Shown: positions 30,149-38,301 of the stretch, piece after piece
Numbering within the stretch: the stretch's first letter is position 1
How the letters are laid out: every line of letters starts with the position of its first letter
Assembly (NCBI GenBank): GCA_015066115.1
Contig: SVOZ01000004.1
Coordinates: 62,001-126,000, forward strand
DNA: 64,000 bases
From: Oscillospiraceae bacterium
Lineage (GTDB): Bacteria > Bacillota > Clostridia > Oscillospirales > Ruminococcaceae
Direction of reading: 5' to 3'
Translations under genes and position numbers: made by a program
The notes under the pieces: model-generated
The model's input: the letters and a program-made list of their open reading frames with translations, nothing else
What the model was told of the DNA's origin: nothing
The model's database searches: none

Positions 30149-32800
30149 ATGAAAAAGAGATTATCAGCTCTTTTTGTTGCCATCTGCTTAATGGTAACAT
30201 GTCTTCCTTTTTCAGCTCTTGTTGGCGCTGAAGAGACAACACCTGTTACAGATAGCGTTGTAGGCTATGCTGTAAAGGCTCCTGCTGATGTTGATGAAGC
30301 AAAATCAGGATATCTCGGAGGAAAAGAGCACCACTGGACTTCCGGCCAGACCCTTGCCGTTCGTCACGAAAACGGTGAGCACTTCTTCGTTCTCGACGAA
30401 GCTATTGCTACTAAGGGTGGTACAAGCAAAGATGTAACTGCTGAATTTCATACCAATGGTATGGATGTAGCAGGTCTTCCTGCAGATGTTGCCATTACTG
30501 ACGATTCTGCTATCGCAATTCGTCTTAAATTCAATGACAATTCTAAGGAAATCACTGCCAACCCCGCTGCTTTCCGCATTTACATTGCAGCACCCGGCGG
30601 TGATGTTAAAGAGTCCTACAGCGATCTTGCAAACACTACTGCTGGCGCGATGTGGCTCGATCTTAAGACCGGTGCATACACCAATATGCTTCCCTGCGCA
30701 GTAAACTCTACTGCTAAGAGCGGATATCACTTCATTGGTAACATGGACGGTTACATGATTATTCCTCTCAAGACCTTTGGCGCCGGCTACACAGCTGAGC
30801 AGCTCAAGACCTATTTCAAAGCTTTCAGAATTAAGCCCGTTGTTTCTTATGCTAACGAGGCTGCTGAGGCTCCCACAGACGGAAGCAAATATTCTTCCTA
30901 CAAAGACAGAGAGCTTTTAGTTGGCGATGTTGCTTTCATTACTAACCCCGCTGACTTTGTAACTGTTAAGACTGCTGACATTGTTAAGTATGGCTCTGGC
31001 TATGATGACACCGGATACACCGCTCAGGTTATCCCCGGCTATGCATCAACCTTTGCTGATCCTAACAACAAACAGAGCTCTATCGTAGCAAATATTGCTA
31101 ATCCTACAGTTGCTCCTGACCAGACAAATAACGAGCAGGGTTACATTCACACCTATGTTCTTCCCGGCGGTATGCGTGCACACAAGCTTGCTGTAAACGG
31201 CAATGTTCTTGATGACAAGATCGGTTCACAGTATGCTTATGGTTACACCAATATGTACACCTATGATGGATATAACGTTGATGGCACTGTTGCTAACGCA
31301 TTAAAGGGTGTTCCCGTTGTTGATATGGGCGGCTCCTTTAACGGAACTGTTGGTTATGCTGTTCGCGTTGTTGTAACAGGCAACGAAGGCAAGACCTTTA
31401 ACTTCAAACCCTTCTATTCAAAGGTTATCGGCGCTGCTGGATACTATTCCTACCTCGGCACCGCAGAGGGACTCCCCTTTGTTGATGCTAAAACAGGCGC
31501 AGAGAGCCTCCTTCCCACTTATGAAGATGCTACCGGCACAAGAACACATGGTGTTGTTATTTCCGGAAACATCGATGGTTGGATTCTTTTACCTCTTCTT
31601 GCAAAACCTTACTACAATGCTGGTAACGCATTTGAAGGCGACAGCATGAATAAAAACCTCGTTGGCTTCGGTGGCTATATCTATGATATGGTTGACCGTG
31701 ACCAGACTATGTACTTCGGTGACGTTCTCTGGATGAAGAGCCACGAGACATTTAAAGCAGTTCGCAAGTCCTGCGAAGTTCTTGGAAATCACGACTTCCA
31801 GACCGTTTCTGCAACTCCCGCTACCTGCGATGAGCCTCAGAAGCTCAACCAGGAGTGCCAGCGCGGTTGTGGAGCTACTCAGGTAATCGATGGCGATCCC
31901 GCACTTGGACACACTTGGGGAACTCCTACCACCGTTGAAGCAGACTGTGTAAACGGCGGATATGACCTCTATAAGTGCACCGTTTGCGGCGGCGAGAAGA
32001 AAGAAAACGAGACACTGGCAAAGGGTCACGGATACAAAGAGGGTCTTGCTGAAGTGAAGGTTGATCCCGGACTTCATACCCCTGGTTCTACTGTAACCTT
32101 ATGTGCAGATTGCGGCGAAATTGTTAAAGAGGCTTCCGTAATTGAGCCTACCTGTAAAGAGACAGAGACCAAGCTTATAAACGTAAAGGCTGCAACCTGT
32201 AAAGAAGACGGTTACACCGGCGATAAGGTTTGCAAAGCTTGCGAAACCGTTATTGAAAAAGGTAAAGTTGATCCCAAATTACCGCACACTGAGAAAACTG
32301 TAAACGCTAAGGACGCTACCTGCAAAGAGGCTGGCTACACCGGCGACGTAGTTTGCGAAGTTTGTGAGGAAGAGATCAAGAAGGGCGAAGCTACTGCTAA
32401 GCTTCCTCACACCGAGAAAACTGTAAACGCTAAGGAAGCTACCTGCAAAGAGGCTGGCTACACCGGCGATAAGGTTTGCGAAGTTTGTGAAGAAGTTCTC
32501 GTAAAGGGCGAAGCTGTTGCTAAGCTCGACCACACCTATGGTGATTGGAAAGAGACCAAGGCTCCTACCGCTACTGAAAAGGGCGAGAAAGAGCGCGAGT
32601 GCTCTGCCTGCGGCGATGTTGAGAAGGCTGAAATTCCTGCAACCGGAACAGCAACCGGCGATGGAAACAATGAAGGCGGCAACGCTAACAAGCCCTCCAG
32701 CCCCAACACCGGTGACAACAACAGCATCCTCTGGGTAGTTCTTATGGCTATCACTGCAGGCGCTGTTCTCACAGTTGTTGCAAAGAAAAGATGCAAATAA
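30149..32800 (+). CDS. sortase-anchored surface protein with duplicated domain and CxxC repeats
   Basis: 883 residues with a Sec signal peptide (KKRLSALFVAICLMVTCLPFSALVGAEE). Two related beta-rich domains follow, about residues 40-270 and 285-530; both contain a (D)GY/W-(M/I)-(I/L)PL strand (GNMDGYMIIPL; GNIDGWILLPL) and end in a GDV(A/L)(F/W) strand (VGDVAFI; FGDVLWM), resembling a duplicated carbohydrate-binding-like jelly roll. Next come CxxC-containing repeats, three of them 41-residue units (residues about 680-800, each with ATCKE.GYTGD and CxxC). The C-terminus is SPNTGDN, a hydrophobic helix and KKRCK, a sorting-signal-like end. Highly used codons suggest strong expression. Function unknown. 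Confidence 0.8.
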   Translation: MKKRLSALFVAICLMVTCLPFSALVGAEETTPVTDSVVGYAVKAPADVDEAKSGYLGGKEHHWTSGQTLAVRHENGEHFFVLDEAIATKGGTSKDVTAEFHTNGMDVAGLPADVAITDDSAIAIRLKFNDNSKEITANPAAFRIYIAAPGGDVKESYSDLANTTAGAMWLDLKTGAYTNMLPCAVNSTAKSGYHFIGNMDGYMIIPLKTFGAGYTAEQLKTYFKAFRIKPVVSYANEAAEAPTDGSKYSSYKDRELLVGDVAFITNPADFVTVKTADIVKYGSGYDDTGYTAQVIPGYASTFADPNNKQSSIVANIANPTVAPDQTNNEQGYIHTYVLPGGMRAHKLAVNGNVLDDKIGSQYAYGYTNMYTYDGYNVDGTVANALKGVPVVDMGGSFNGTVGYAVRVVVTGNEGKTFNFKPFYSKVIGAAGYYSYLGTAEGLPFVDAKTGAESLLPTYEDATGTRTHGVVISGNIDGWILLPLLAKPYYNAGNAFEGDSMNKNLVGFGGYIYDMVDRDQTMYFGDVLWMKSHETFKAVRKSCEVLGNHDFQTVSATPATCDEPQKLNQECQRGCGATQVIDGDPALGHTWGTPTTVEADCVNGGYDLYKCTVCGGEKKENETLAKGHGYKEGLAEVKVDPGLHTPGSTVTLCADCGEIVKEASVIEPTCKETETKLINVKAATCKEDGYTGDKVCKACETVIEKGKVDPKLPHTEKTVNAKDATCKEAGYTGDVVCEVCEEEIKKGEATAKLPHTEKTVNAKEATCKEAGYTGDKVCEVCEEVLVKGEAVAKLDHTYGDWKETKAPTATEKGEKERECSACGDVEKAEIPATGTATGDGNNEGGNANKPSSPNTGDNNSILWVVLMAITAGAVLTVVAKKRCK
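32186..32553 (+). repeat. three tandem 123-bp repeats in the surface protein gene
   Basis: Three in-frame units of 41 codons, each carrying ATCKE, GYTGD, VC-x2-C and a KL(P/D)HT end. Units two and three are nearly identical in DNA, which suggests recent duplication. Confidence 0.8.
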
Positions 32801-32827
32801 GCCTAACCGCTTAAAGCATTAAATTAA

Positions 32828-32865
32828 AAACAAACACCCCCTGCCAAGCGGCAGGGGGTTTGTTT
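32828..32865 (+). terminator. terminator after the surface protein gene
   Basis: Stem CACCCCCTGCC / GGCAGGGGGTTTG with AAGC loop and T-rich tail. Confidence 0.85.
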
Positions 32866-32922
32866 TGTTTATAAAAGTTGTATTAAAAGAAAATCTGTGT
32901 TATCATATGATCGGTGATATAA

Positions 32923-33432
32923 ATGGATTTGCCCAAAAGAAAAAGAACAAGACTAAAGGATTATGATTACAGTACTGAAGGCGCATGTTTTGTAACGATA
33001 TGTGCAAATAACCGTAAAAATTTGTTTGGGAATATTATAAGCGGTGATGTTTTGAGTCCGCTAAAGAATATTTTATCACCCATAGGTGATATTGTAAATT
33101 GCGAGATTTTAAACATTGAAAAACATTATAATAATATAAAAGTAGATAAATATATCATAATGCCCAATCATATACACCTACTTATAAGAATAACGGAACG
33201 GATAAATCCGTTCCCTACATCAAAGTATGATATCCCAAATGTAATAGGAAAATTTAAGGCTGCTGTTACACGAAATGTAGGGAAGGCATTTATGCCTTCC
33301 GAAAAAATAAAAATATGGCAATCATCATTTCACGACCACATCATCCGCGGCGAGCAGGATTACCAGAAAATCTGGCAATACATCAACACAAACGCTCTAA
33401 AGTGGCAGGATGATTGTTTCTATTCTGAATGA
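32923..33432 (+). CDS. REP-associated tyrosine transposase (RAYT), copy 2
   Basis: 169 residues, nearly identical to the copy at 7714 (about 94%) but on the other strand, 25 kb away. HUH motif H83-x-H85. Residues about 91-99 (TERINPFPT) and exactly 119-126 (VGKAFMPS) are encoded by two REP hairpins inserted in frame. The catalytic tyrosine is not certain; Y147 and Y153 in the distal YQKIWQY segment are candidates. The ATG follows a weak GGTGA site. No transposon end repeats are seen, as is usual for immobile, domesticated RAYT genes. Confidence 0.9.
   Translation: MDLPKRKRTRLKDYDYSTEGACFVTICANNRKNLFGNIISGDVLSPLKNILSPIGDIVNCEILNIEKHYNNIKVDKYIIMPNHIHLLIRITERINPFPTSKYDIPNVIGKFKAAVTRNVGKAFMPSEKIKIWQSSFHDHIIRGEQDYQKIWQYINTNALKWQDDCFYSE
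33195..33218 (-). repeat. REP hairpin inside RAYT copy 2 (first unit)
   Basis: Perfect stem GGAACGGAT / ATCCGTTCC around AA, ending in CTAC, so the GTAG head is on the minus strand. It is translated as part of TERINPFPT. Confidence 0.85.
33277..33300 (+). repeat. REP hairpin inside RAYT copy 2 (second unit)
   Basis: GTAG head, perfect stem GGAAGGCAT / ATGCCTTCC around TT. The eight codons read VGKAFMPS. Its 5' GTAG is itself a codon plus one base. Confidence 0.85.
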
Positions 33433-33574
33433 AGGTGAAGCAAAGCAAAAAGCGACTTATCCGAGCTGTTTTTGCTTTTTATTAAAATCGCGAGTTTTGG
33501 GAATGTTGGCGAAAAATGTCAACATATCGTTGATAAAAATTAGCTCTACTCGGAGTAGAGAGAGTTTTTCGGAC

Positions 33575-33603
33575 TTGATTTTTTGTTTTTCTTCCTATAT
33601 AAT
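33575..33603 (+). promoter_or_regulatory. promoter of the HTH membrane protein gene
   Basis: TTGATT (33575-33580), 17-nt spacer, TATAAT (33598-33603). Upstream, 33436-33482 holds a weak hairpin that may end RAYT transcription. Confidence 0.65.
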
Positions 33604-33635
33604 ATAATAGATGCTGTAGAAAGGGAGTGACCTAA

Positions 33636-34280
33636 TTGCCGAGAAGTGAGCAGGAGCTTAAGGAAACAATAGCTAAAAATATTGCAGAGGTTCGCAAAAA
33701 AAGCGGACTTACCCAATCAGAGCTTGCCGAAAAGATAAACTATTCGGATAAGTCGGTTTCCAAGTGGGAACGCGCTGAGGGTCTTCCTGATCTGTATGTC
33801 CTGTCGCAGATCGCTGAGGTCTGTTCGGCTGAGCCGGGCGATTTCTTTTTAAATGAGCCGCCCAAGCTTAAGGAAACGGTTAAAAAGCTTTCTACAAAAG
33901 CCAAGATCTTAATAACGGCAATCGCGGTCGGACTTGTTGTCCTTGTGGCAACTGTTGTGTATCTCGTTCTCGGAATATGCGGTCTTGATGCCAAGTATTT
34001 AAACCTTGTTTATTACTGCATGGTTCCCATCTCTGCCATTGTGCTCACGGTTTTCACCGCTATATGGTTTAAAAGGATATACAGCGGACTTTCGGTCACC
34101 CTGCTTATCTGGTCGATAGCTTTTGGCGTCTGGAAATATGTTTCGATAAACGGAATACATTATATATTTGAGGTCGCCGCTGCGCTTCAGGTGCTTGTTG
34201 TTTTGTGGTATGTATTTCTTTTGGTGCACTCGCGCGATAAAAAAACCAAAACAGAAAATCAAGATGTTGGGCACAATTAG
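33636..34280 (+). CDS. XRE-family HTH regulator with membrane domain
   Basis: 214 residues. N-terminal HTH (residues about 10-65: [38 protein letters not shown]) is followed by a linker and about four membrane segments (90-112, 122-142, 150-170, 176-198). Such HTH-membrane fusions are common, mostly uncharacterised Firmicute regulators. The start is TTG at 33636 with AAGGGAGTGA upstream. It is monocistronic. Confidence 0.82.
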   Translation: MPRSEQELKETIAKNIAEVRKKSGLTQSELAEKINYSDKSVSKWERAEGLPDLYVLSQIAEVCSAEPGDFFLNEPPKLKETVKKLSTKAKILITAIAVGLVVLVATVVYLVLGICGLDAKYLNLVYYCMVPISAIVLTVFTAIWFKRIYSGLSVTLLIWSIAFGVWKYVSINGIHYIFEVAAALQVLVVLWYVFLLVHSRDKKTKTENQDVGHN

Positions 34281-34351
34281 CTTGCGGTGCGCTATATTTG
34301 GAATGGTATTTATATAAAGGAAAATCTTTGAAATTTTTAATTAAAAAAGTG

Positions 34352-34381
34352 TTGACAAGCTTTCCTCGTTTGTGGTATGAT
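34352..34381 (+). promoter_or_regulatory. promoter of rpmG-secE-nusG-rplK-rplA
   Basis: TTGACA (34352-34357), 18-nt spacer, TATGAT (34376-34381). The predicted start (about 34388) coincides with the first base of a small hairpin. Confidence 0.7.
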
Positions 34382-34387
34382 ATTAGT

Positions 34388-34411
34388 ACCTCTGACGAGG
34401 TTTTATTTTTT
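34388..34411 (+). promoter_or_regulatory. 5'-end hairpin in the rpmG leader
   Basis: ACCTC-TGAC-GAGGT (5-bp stem) followed by TTTATTTTTT. It begins at the predicted transcript end and could protect the 5' end or act as an early terminator. Confidence 0.45.
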
Positions 34412-34474
34412 GTGCGAAATAAAGCCTTTCATGAGGGAGGCAAAAATTTTCCGATATTCGTAGGAGGTGCCGAT

Positions 34475-34624
34475 ATGCGAGTTAGTGTTACTTTAGCTTG
34501 CACAGAGTGCAAACAGCGTAATTACAACACAAAGAAAAACAAGAAGAATGATCCTGACAGACTCGAGATGAACAAGTATTGCAGATTCTGCAGGAAGCAC
34601 ACTCTTCACAGAGAGACCAAATAA
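34475..34624 (+). CDS. rpmG: 50S ribosomal protein L33
   Basis: 49 residues, zinc-binding form with C-x2-C pairs (CTEC and CRFC). The ATG at 34475 is preceded by AGGAGG 6 nt upstream and begins [12 protein letters not shown], the family N-terminus; upstream frame is leader. Confidence 0.95.
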   Translation: MRVSVTLACTECKQRNYNTKKNKKNDPDRLEMNKYCRFCRKHTLHRETK

Positions 34625-34646
34625 TTAGGAAAGGCGGGCGTTTTTT

Positions 34647-34910
34647 ATGGCAGAAGATGCTATTAAGGAAACCATGAACGAAAAGCCTCAGAAGACCGCA
34701 AAAGAAAACAAGTCCAAAAAGTCAAACGGCTTTTTGAAATTCTTCCGCGACCTTAAGGGTGAGTTCAAGAAAATCGTCTGGCCCTCTAAAAAGCAGATAA
34801 TTAACAATACTGTTATTGTTATTGCGGCAATTTTAGTTGTCGGCGTATTTATCTGGCTTGTCGACCTCGGTCTCGCCGAGCTTGTAAAATTGTTCCTCGG
34901 AAACGCTTAA
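34647..34910 (+). CDS. secE: preprotein translocase subunit SecE
   Basis: 87 residues: a charged N-terminal region, the conserved FFRDLKGEFKKIVWPSKKQ amphipathic segment and a single C-terminal membrane helix. It forms the SecYEG channel. The rpmG-secE-nusG order is standard in Firmicutes. Confidence 0.96.
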   Translation: MAEDAIKETMNEKPQKTAKENKSKKSNGFLKFFRDLKGEFKKIVWPSKKQIINNTVIVIAAILVVGVFIWLVDLGLAELVKLFLGNA

Positions 34911-34935
34911 ACACTGCGTAGAAAGGATGATTTGA

Positions 34936-35460
34936 ATGGCTGAAGAGGCAAAATGGTATGTTGTCCACACATACTCTGGATACGAGAACAAGGTTATGAC
35001 AACCCTTATGCAAGCGGTCGAGTCAAGACATCTTGAAGACAGTATCTGCGAGGTCCATGTCCCCACCGAAACGGTGGTCGAGATTGGCAAGGACGACAAA
35101 CAGAAAGAAGTAGAGAGAAAGTTATTTCCCGGCTACGTCTTTGTAAAAATGGTAATGACTGATGAGTCGTGGTACATCGTTAGAAACACTCGCGGTGTAA
35201 CAGGATTTGTCGGCTCTGCAACCAAGCCCATTCCTCTTACAGAACAAGAGGTTGCAAATCTTGGTGTAGAGAAAAAACAGGTCGAAGTCAATTATTCTGT
35301 CGGAGACACCGTACAGATCATTGGCGGAGCGCTTGAAGGCTTCACCGGAACGGTTGAATCTATCGACGTAGATAACAACGTGGTTAAGGTTATCGTTTCG
35401 ATGTTCGGCAGGAGCACACCTGCAGAAGTTGAGCTCAGACAAGCGGTGCTTGTAGAATAA
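34936..35460 (+). CDS. nusG: transcription antitermination/termination factor NusG
   Basis: 174 residues: NGN domain (WYVVHTYSGYENKV, LFPGYVFVKMVM, YIVRNTRGVTGFVG) and a KOW domain (VQIIGGALEGFTGTVESID). It modulates RNA polymerase pausing and couples transcription to translation. AAAGGATGA lies upstream of the ATG. Confidence 0.97.
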   Translation: MAEEAKWYVVHTYSGYENKVMTTLMQAVESRHLEDSICEVHVPTETVVEIGKDDKQKEVERKLFPGYVFVKMVMTDESWYIVRNTRGVTGFVGSATKPIPLTEQEVANLGVEKKQVEVNYSVGDTVQIIGGALEGFTGTVESIDVDNNVVKVIVSMFGRSTPAEVELRQAVLVE

Positions 35461-35503
35461 GCAGTTTATGCTGCTTAAAGGACCTTTCAGACAAAAAGGT
35501 CTT

Positions 35504-35546
35504 GTGGGAGAGGCAGAAATATTTTCAGCTGCTTCGATTTACCACG
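35504..35546 (+). promoter_or_regulatory. rplK leader stem
   Basis: Outer GTGG (35504-35507) / CCAC (35542-35545) stem with an inner GCAG / CTGC stem, immediately before the rplK ribosome site. The GTGGGAG ... TTACCAC frame is shared with the rplA leader and resembles r-protein (L1-type) autoregulatory leaders. Confidence 0.55.
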
Positions 35547-35565
35547 TTTTTGGAGGTGCAAGAAA

Positions 35566-35991
35566 ATGGCTCAAAAGGTAGTGGGGCTTATTAAGCTCCA
35601 GATTCCCGCCGGTAAAGCCACTCCGGCGCCGCCGGTTGGACCGGCTCTCGGTCAGCACGGCGTAAACATTATGGCTTTCACGAAAGATTTCAATGAGCGT
35701 ACAAAGAATGACGCAGGTCTTATCATTCCTGTTGTTATCACTGTATACGCTGACCGTTCTTTCAGCTTTGTTACCAAGACACCGCCTGCAGCTGTTCTTA
35801 TTAAGAAGGCTTGCGGTATCGAAAGCGGTTCGGGAAAACCCAACACTACCAAGGTAGCAAAAATCACCAAGGAGCAGGTCAGAAAAATTGCTGAACAAAA
35901 AATGCCCGATCTCAATGCAGCAAATGTTGAGTCCGCTATGAGCATGGTAGCAGGAACAGCACGCAGCATGGGTATCGAGGTAGTAGACTGA
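35566..35991 (+). CDS. rplK: 50S ribosomal protein L11
   Basis: 141 residues with the proline-rich N-terminal loop ([20 protein letters not shown]) that binds thiostrepton-type antibiotics and the GTPase-centre RNA, plus the C-terminal [19 protein letters not shown] precedes the ATG. Confidence 0.97.
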   Translation: MAQKVVGLIKLQIPAGKATPAPPVGPALGQHGVNIMAFTKDFNERTKNDAGLIIPVVITVYADRSFSFVTKTPPAAVLIKKACGIESGSGKPNTTKVAKITKEQVRKIAEQKMPDLNAANVESAMSMVAGTARSMGIEVVD

Positions 35992-36000
35992 TGCTCCCGG

Positions 36001-36028
36001 GTGGGAGGAAAATTCCGTTAATTACCAC
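36001..36028 (+). promoter_or_regulatory. rplA leader stem
   Basis: GTGGGAG at 36001-36007 and TTACCAC at 36022-36028 form an outer GTGG/CCAC stem around a GGAA-AA-TTCC inner hairpin. Same design as the rplK leader, and a likely L1 target. Confidence 0.55.
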
Positions 36029-36049
36029 TCAATTAGGGAGGAACGAAAG

Positions 36050-36745
36050 ATGAAACACGGTAAAAATTATCAAGATAGTCAGAAAATTTTAGACCGTTCC
36101 AAGCAGTATGACAGCGCTGAGGCTTTTGCTCTCTGTGTTCAGACTGCTAAAGCAAAGTTTGATGAAACGGTCGAGCTTCACGTAAGACTCGGTGTTGACT
36201 CCCGTCACGCCGACCAGCAGGTTAGAGGCGCAATCGTGCTTCCTAACGGAACCGGTAAAAAGGTTCGTGTTTGCGTTTTCGCTAAGGGCGACAATGCAAA
36301 GGCTGCTGAAGAAGCAGGTGCCGAGGTCGTCGGTGCTGAAGAGCTGGTTCAGAAGATCCAGACAGAAAACTTTATGGATTTCGATGTTGTTATCGCAACA
36401 CCGGATATGATGGGCCTTGTAGGTCGTTTGGGTAAGGTTCTCGGTCCCCGCGGACTTATGCCTAACCCCAAAGCAGGTACTGTTACCATGGACGTTGCTA
36501 AGGCAGTTGCCGAGGCAAAGGCAGGTAAGATCGAGTATCGTCTTGACAAGACCAACATTATTCACTGCCCCATCGGCAAGGCTTCTTTCGGAGCTGAGAA
36601 GCTTTCGGAGAACTTTGAGGCACTTATCGGTGCAATTATCAAGGCAAAGCCCGCCGCTGCAAAGGGTCAGTACATCAAGTCCTGCGTTATTTCAACAACT
36701 ATGGGCCCTGGTGTTCGTATTAACACCGCAAAATACGGCGCATAA
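36050..36745 (+). CDS. rplA: 50S ribosomal protein L1
   Basis: 231 residues with the L1 signature ([15 protein letters not shown]) and the [18 protein letters not shown] block. It forms the L1 stalk and typically represses its own operon by binding the leader. GGGAGG precedes the ATG. Confidence 0.97.
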   Translation: MKHGKNYQDSQKILDRSKQYDSAEAFALCVQTAKAKFDETVELHVRLGVDSRHADQQVRGAIVLPNGTGKKVRVCVFAKGDNAKAAEEAGAEVVGAEELVQKIQTENFMDFDVVIATPDMMGLVGRLGKVLGPRGLMPNPKAGTVTMDVAKAVAEAKAGKIEYRLDKTNIIHCPIGKASFGAEKLSENFEALIGAIIKAKPAAAKGQYIKSCVISTTMGPGVRINTAKYGA

Positions 36746-36761
36746 GTTTTTGAAAAAATGC

Positions 36762-36789
36762 TTGACAATATCTTAAAAAAAGATATAAT
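36762..36789 (+). promoter_or_regulatory. promoter of rplJL
   Basis: TTGACA (36762-36767), 16-nt spacer, TATAAT (36784-36789), 17 nt after the rplA stop. Confidence 0.75.
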
Positions 36790-36799
36790 ATAATTGTTG

Positions 36800-36928
36800 T
36801 CAATTCCAAAGACAGCAGGTGCATTTAGTTGCGTAAAGGGTAAAGCCCGCCGGCCGAGGATGAGAAACATCAGACCAAAATAGGTTTATGATGATTAAAG
36901 CTCTTCTCGCGCGCGGGAAGAGCTTTTT
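36800..36928 (+). promoter_or_regulatory. L10 leader with attenuator hairpin
   Basis: The segment after the promoter carries AGACAGCAGGTGC followed by CCGCCGGCCGAGG, the hallmark of Firmicute L10 leaders bound by L10(L12)4. It ends in a 13-bp hairpin (AAAGCTCTTC... / ...GAAGAGCTTT at 36897-36926) with a T run, a plausible transcription attenuator. Confidence 0.8.
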
Positions 36929-36956
36929 AGATTTACTAATTCGGGAGGTGAAACTA

Positions 36957-37460
36957 ATGCCCAGCGAAAAGGTACTTTTAGCAAAACAGCAGCAGGTAGC
37001 AGAGCTTACTGAAAAAATTAAGAATGCTTCCGCAGGTGTTTTAGTAAACTACATCGGAATTAACGTTGAAAACGACACCAAGCTTCGTCGCGAACTGAGA
37101 GAAGCAGGTGTTGAGTACACTGTTGTAAAGAACACCATTCTCCGCTTTGCTTTCAACAACCTCGAAATGAACGAGCTTGACGAGCAGCTTAACGGAACAA
37201 CCGCTCTTGCAATCAGCAGCGAAGATCCTATGGCTGCAGCAAGAGTTATTTGCAAGTATGCAAAAGAAATCGAGGGAGATGTTTTCTCGGTTAAGGCAGG
37301 ATTTATGGATGGTAAGGTTATCGACGCCGCAACCGTTCAGGAAATCGCAGCAATTCCGCCCAAGGAGGTTCTCATTGCAAAAATGCTTGGAAGCCTCAAT
37401 TCTCCCATCGCAGGACTCGCAATGGTCCTCGATCAGATTGCACAGAAGCAGTCTGCATAA
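36957..37460 (+). CDS. rplJ: 50S ribosomal protein L10
   Basis: 167 residues. It anchors the L7/L12 stalk. The start MPSEKVLLAKQQQV follows GGGAGGTGA; an ATG in frame at 36888 lies inside the leader hairpin region and is rejected. LVNYIGIN and the C-terminal helix with LNSPIAGLAMVLDQI are typical. Confidence 0.96.
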   Translation: MPSEKVLLAKQQQVAELTEKIKNASAGVLVNYIGINVENDTKLRRELREAGVEYTVVKNTILRFAFNNLEMNELDEQLNGTTALAISSEDPMAAARVICKYAKEIEGDVFSVKAGFMDGKVIDAATVQEIAAIPPKEVLIAKMLGSLNSPIAGLAMVLDQIAQKQSA

Positions 37461-37547
37461 GTTTTACACTGCAAACAATTTATTTAGCGCTTAGCGCAAA
37501 AATCAACCCGCTATGACGGGAAATTACAAAAAATGGAGGAAATTATC

Positions 37548-37922
37548 ATGGCATCAGAGAAAATTCTTGCAATGATCGAAGAGGTAAAGAGCCTCACAGT
37601 TTTAGAGCTTAATGAGCTCGTTAAAGCACTTGAAGAGGAGTTTGGCGTTTCTGCAGCAGCAGCTGTAGTTGCAGCTCCCGCAGCAGGCGGCGAAGCCGCA
37701 GCAGCAGAGAAGGATTCCTTCGATGTTGTTCTTGCTGAAATCGGCGACAACAAAATGGCAGTTATCAAGGCTGTTAAAGAGATCACCGGTCTCGGACTTA
37801 AAGAGTCCAAAGAGCTCGTTGAGTCTGCTCCTAAGGCACTCAAAGAGGGCGCTGCTAAGGCAGAGGCTGAGGAAATCAAAGCTAAGCTCGAAGAGGCTGG
37901 CGCAAAGGTTGAACTTAAATAA
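37548..37922 (+). CDS. rplL: 50S ribosomal protein L7/L12
   Basis: 124 residues: N-terminal dimerisation helices, an Ala-rich hinge ([18 protein letters not shown]) and the factor-binding C-terminal domain with [18 protein letters not shown]. The ATG at 37548 follows GGAGG. A terminator follows directly, so rpoB is not the next gene. Confidence 0.97.
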   Translation: MASEKILAMIEEVKSLTVLELNELVKALEEEFGVSAAAAVVAAPAAGGEAAAAEKDSFDVVLAEIGDNKMAVIKAVKEITGLGLKESKELVESAPKALKEGAAKAEAEEIKAKLEEAGAKVELK

Positions 37923-37938
37923 GTTTAGCAAAGTAAAA

Positions 37939-37972
37939 AGAGCACAGGCAACCGCCTGTGCTCTTGTTTTTT
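37939..37972 (+). terminator. terminator after rplL
   Basis: 11-bp stem AGAGCACAGGC / GCCTGTGCTCT with AACC loop then TGTTTTTT; also faces the convergent trxA. Confidence 0.9.
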
Positions 37973-37979
37973 ATAAAGA

Positions 37980-38288
37980 CTATTTTACAAGCTCTTCGAT
38001 TTTTTCCATAGGGATAACTCCGAGCGAATGGTTTACTACCTTGCCGTCGCGCATAACTATGAGCGTCGGAATGCTCTCGATGCCGAAAGCTTGAGCAAGC
38101 CCCGGCTGCTCGTCAACATTAACCTTGCAAACCGAGATTTCGGGGTGCTTGTCTGCAAAGGCGTCAACGGTGGGGGAGAGCATCTGACAGGGGCCGCACC
38201 AGGTTGCCCAAAAGTCTATGAGAACTGTTTTCTCCGCATTTAAAACTTCAACCTCAAAATTGTCCGCAGTAATAATTTTAACCGACAT
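37980..38288 (-). CDS. trxA: thioredoxin
   Basis: 102 residues with the redox motif WCGPC in LIDFWATWCGPCQM and the cis-Pro region IESIPTLIVMRDG. The ATG at 38286-38288 (MSVKIITADNF) follows AAAGGATGA. It lies 13 nt downstream of an FTR-like gene, so its reductant is probably ferredoxin via that protein rather than NADPH. Confidence 0.95.
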   Translation of the reverse strand: MSVKIITADNFEVEVLNAEKTVLIDFWATWCGPCQMLSPTVDAFADKHPEISVCKVNVDEQPGLAQAFGIESIPTLIVMRDGKVVNHSLGVIPMEKIEELVK

Positions 38289-38301
38289 TTTTATCATCCT
38301 T

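Noticed and set aside
31589..32077. 162-codon open frame on the minus strand inside the surface protein gene
   Set aside because: No ribosome site; it is antisense to a codon-biased gene with clear domains.
32186..32553. CRISPR-like direct repeats
   Set aside because: The repeats are 123-bp in-frame protein units with no unique spacers.
33410..33607. 65-codon frame after RAYT copy 2
   Set aside because: It begins in the transposase, covers a terminator-like hairpin and the next promoter, and resembles no family.
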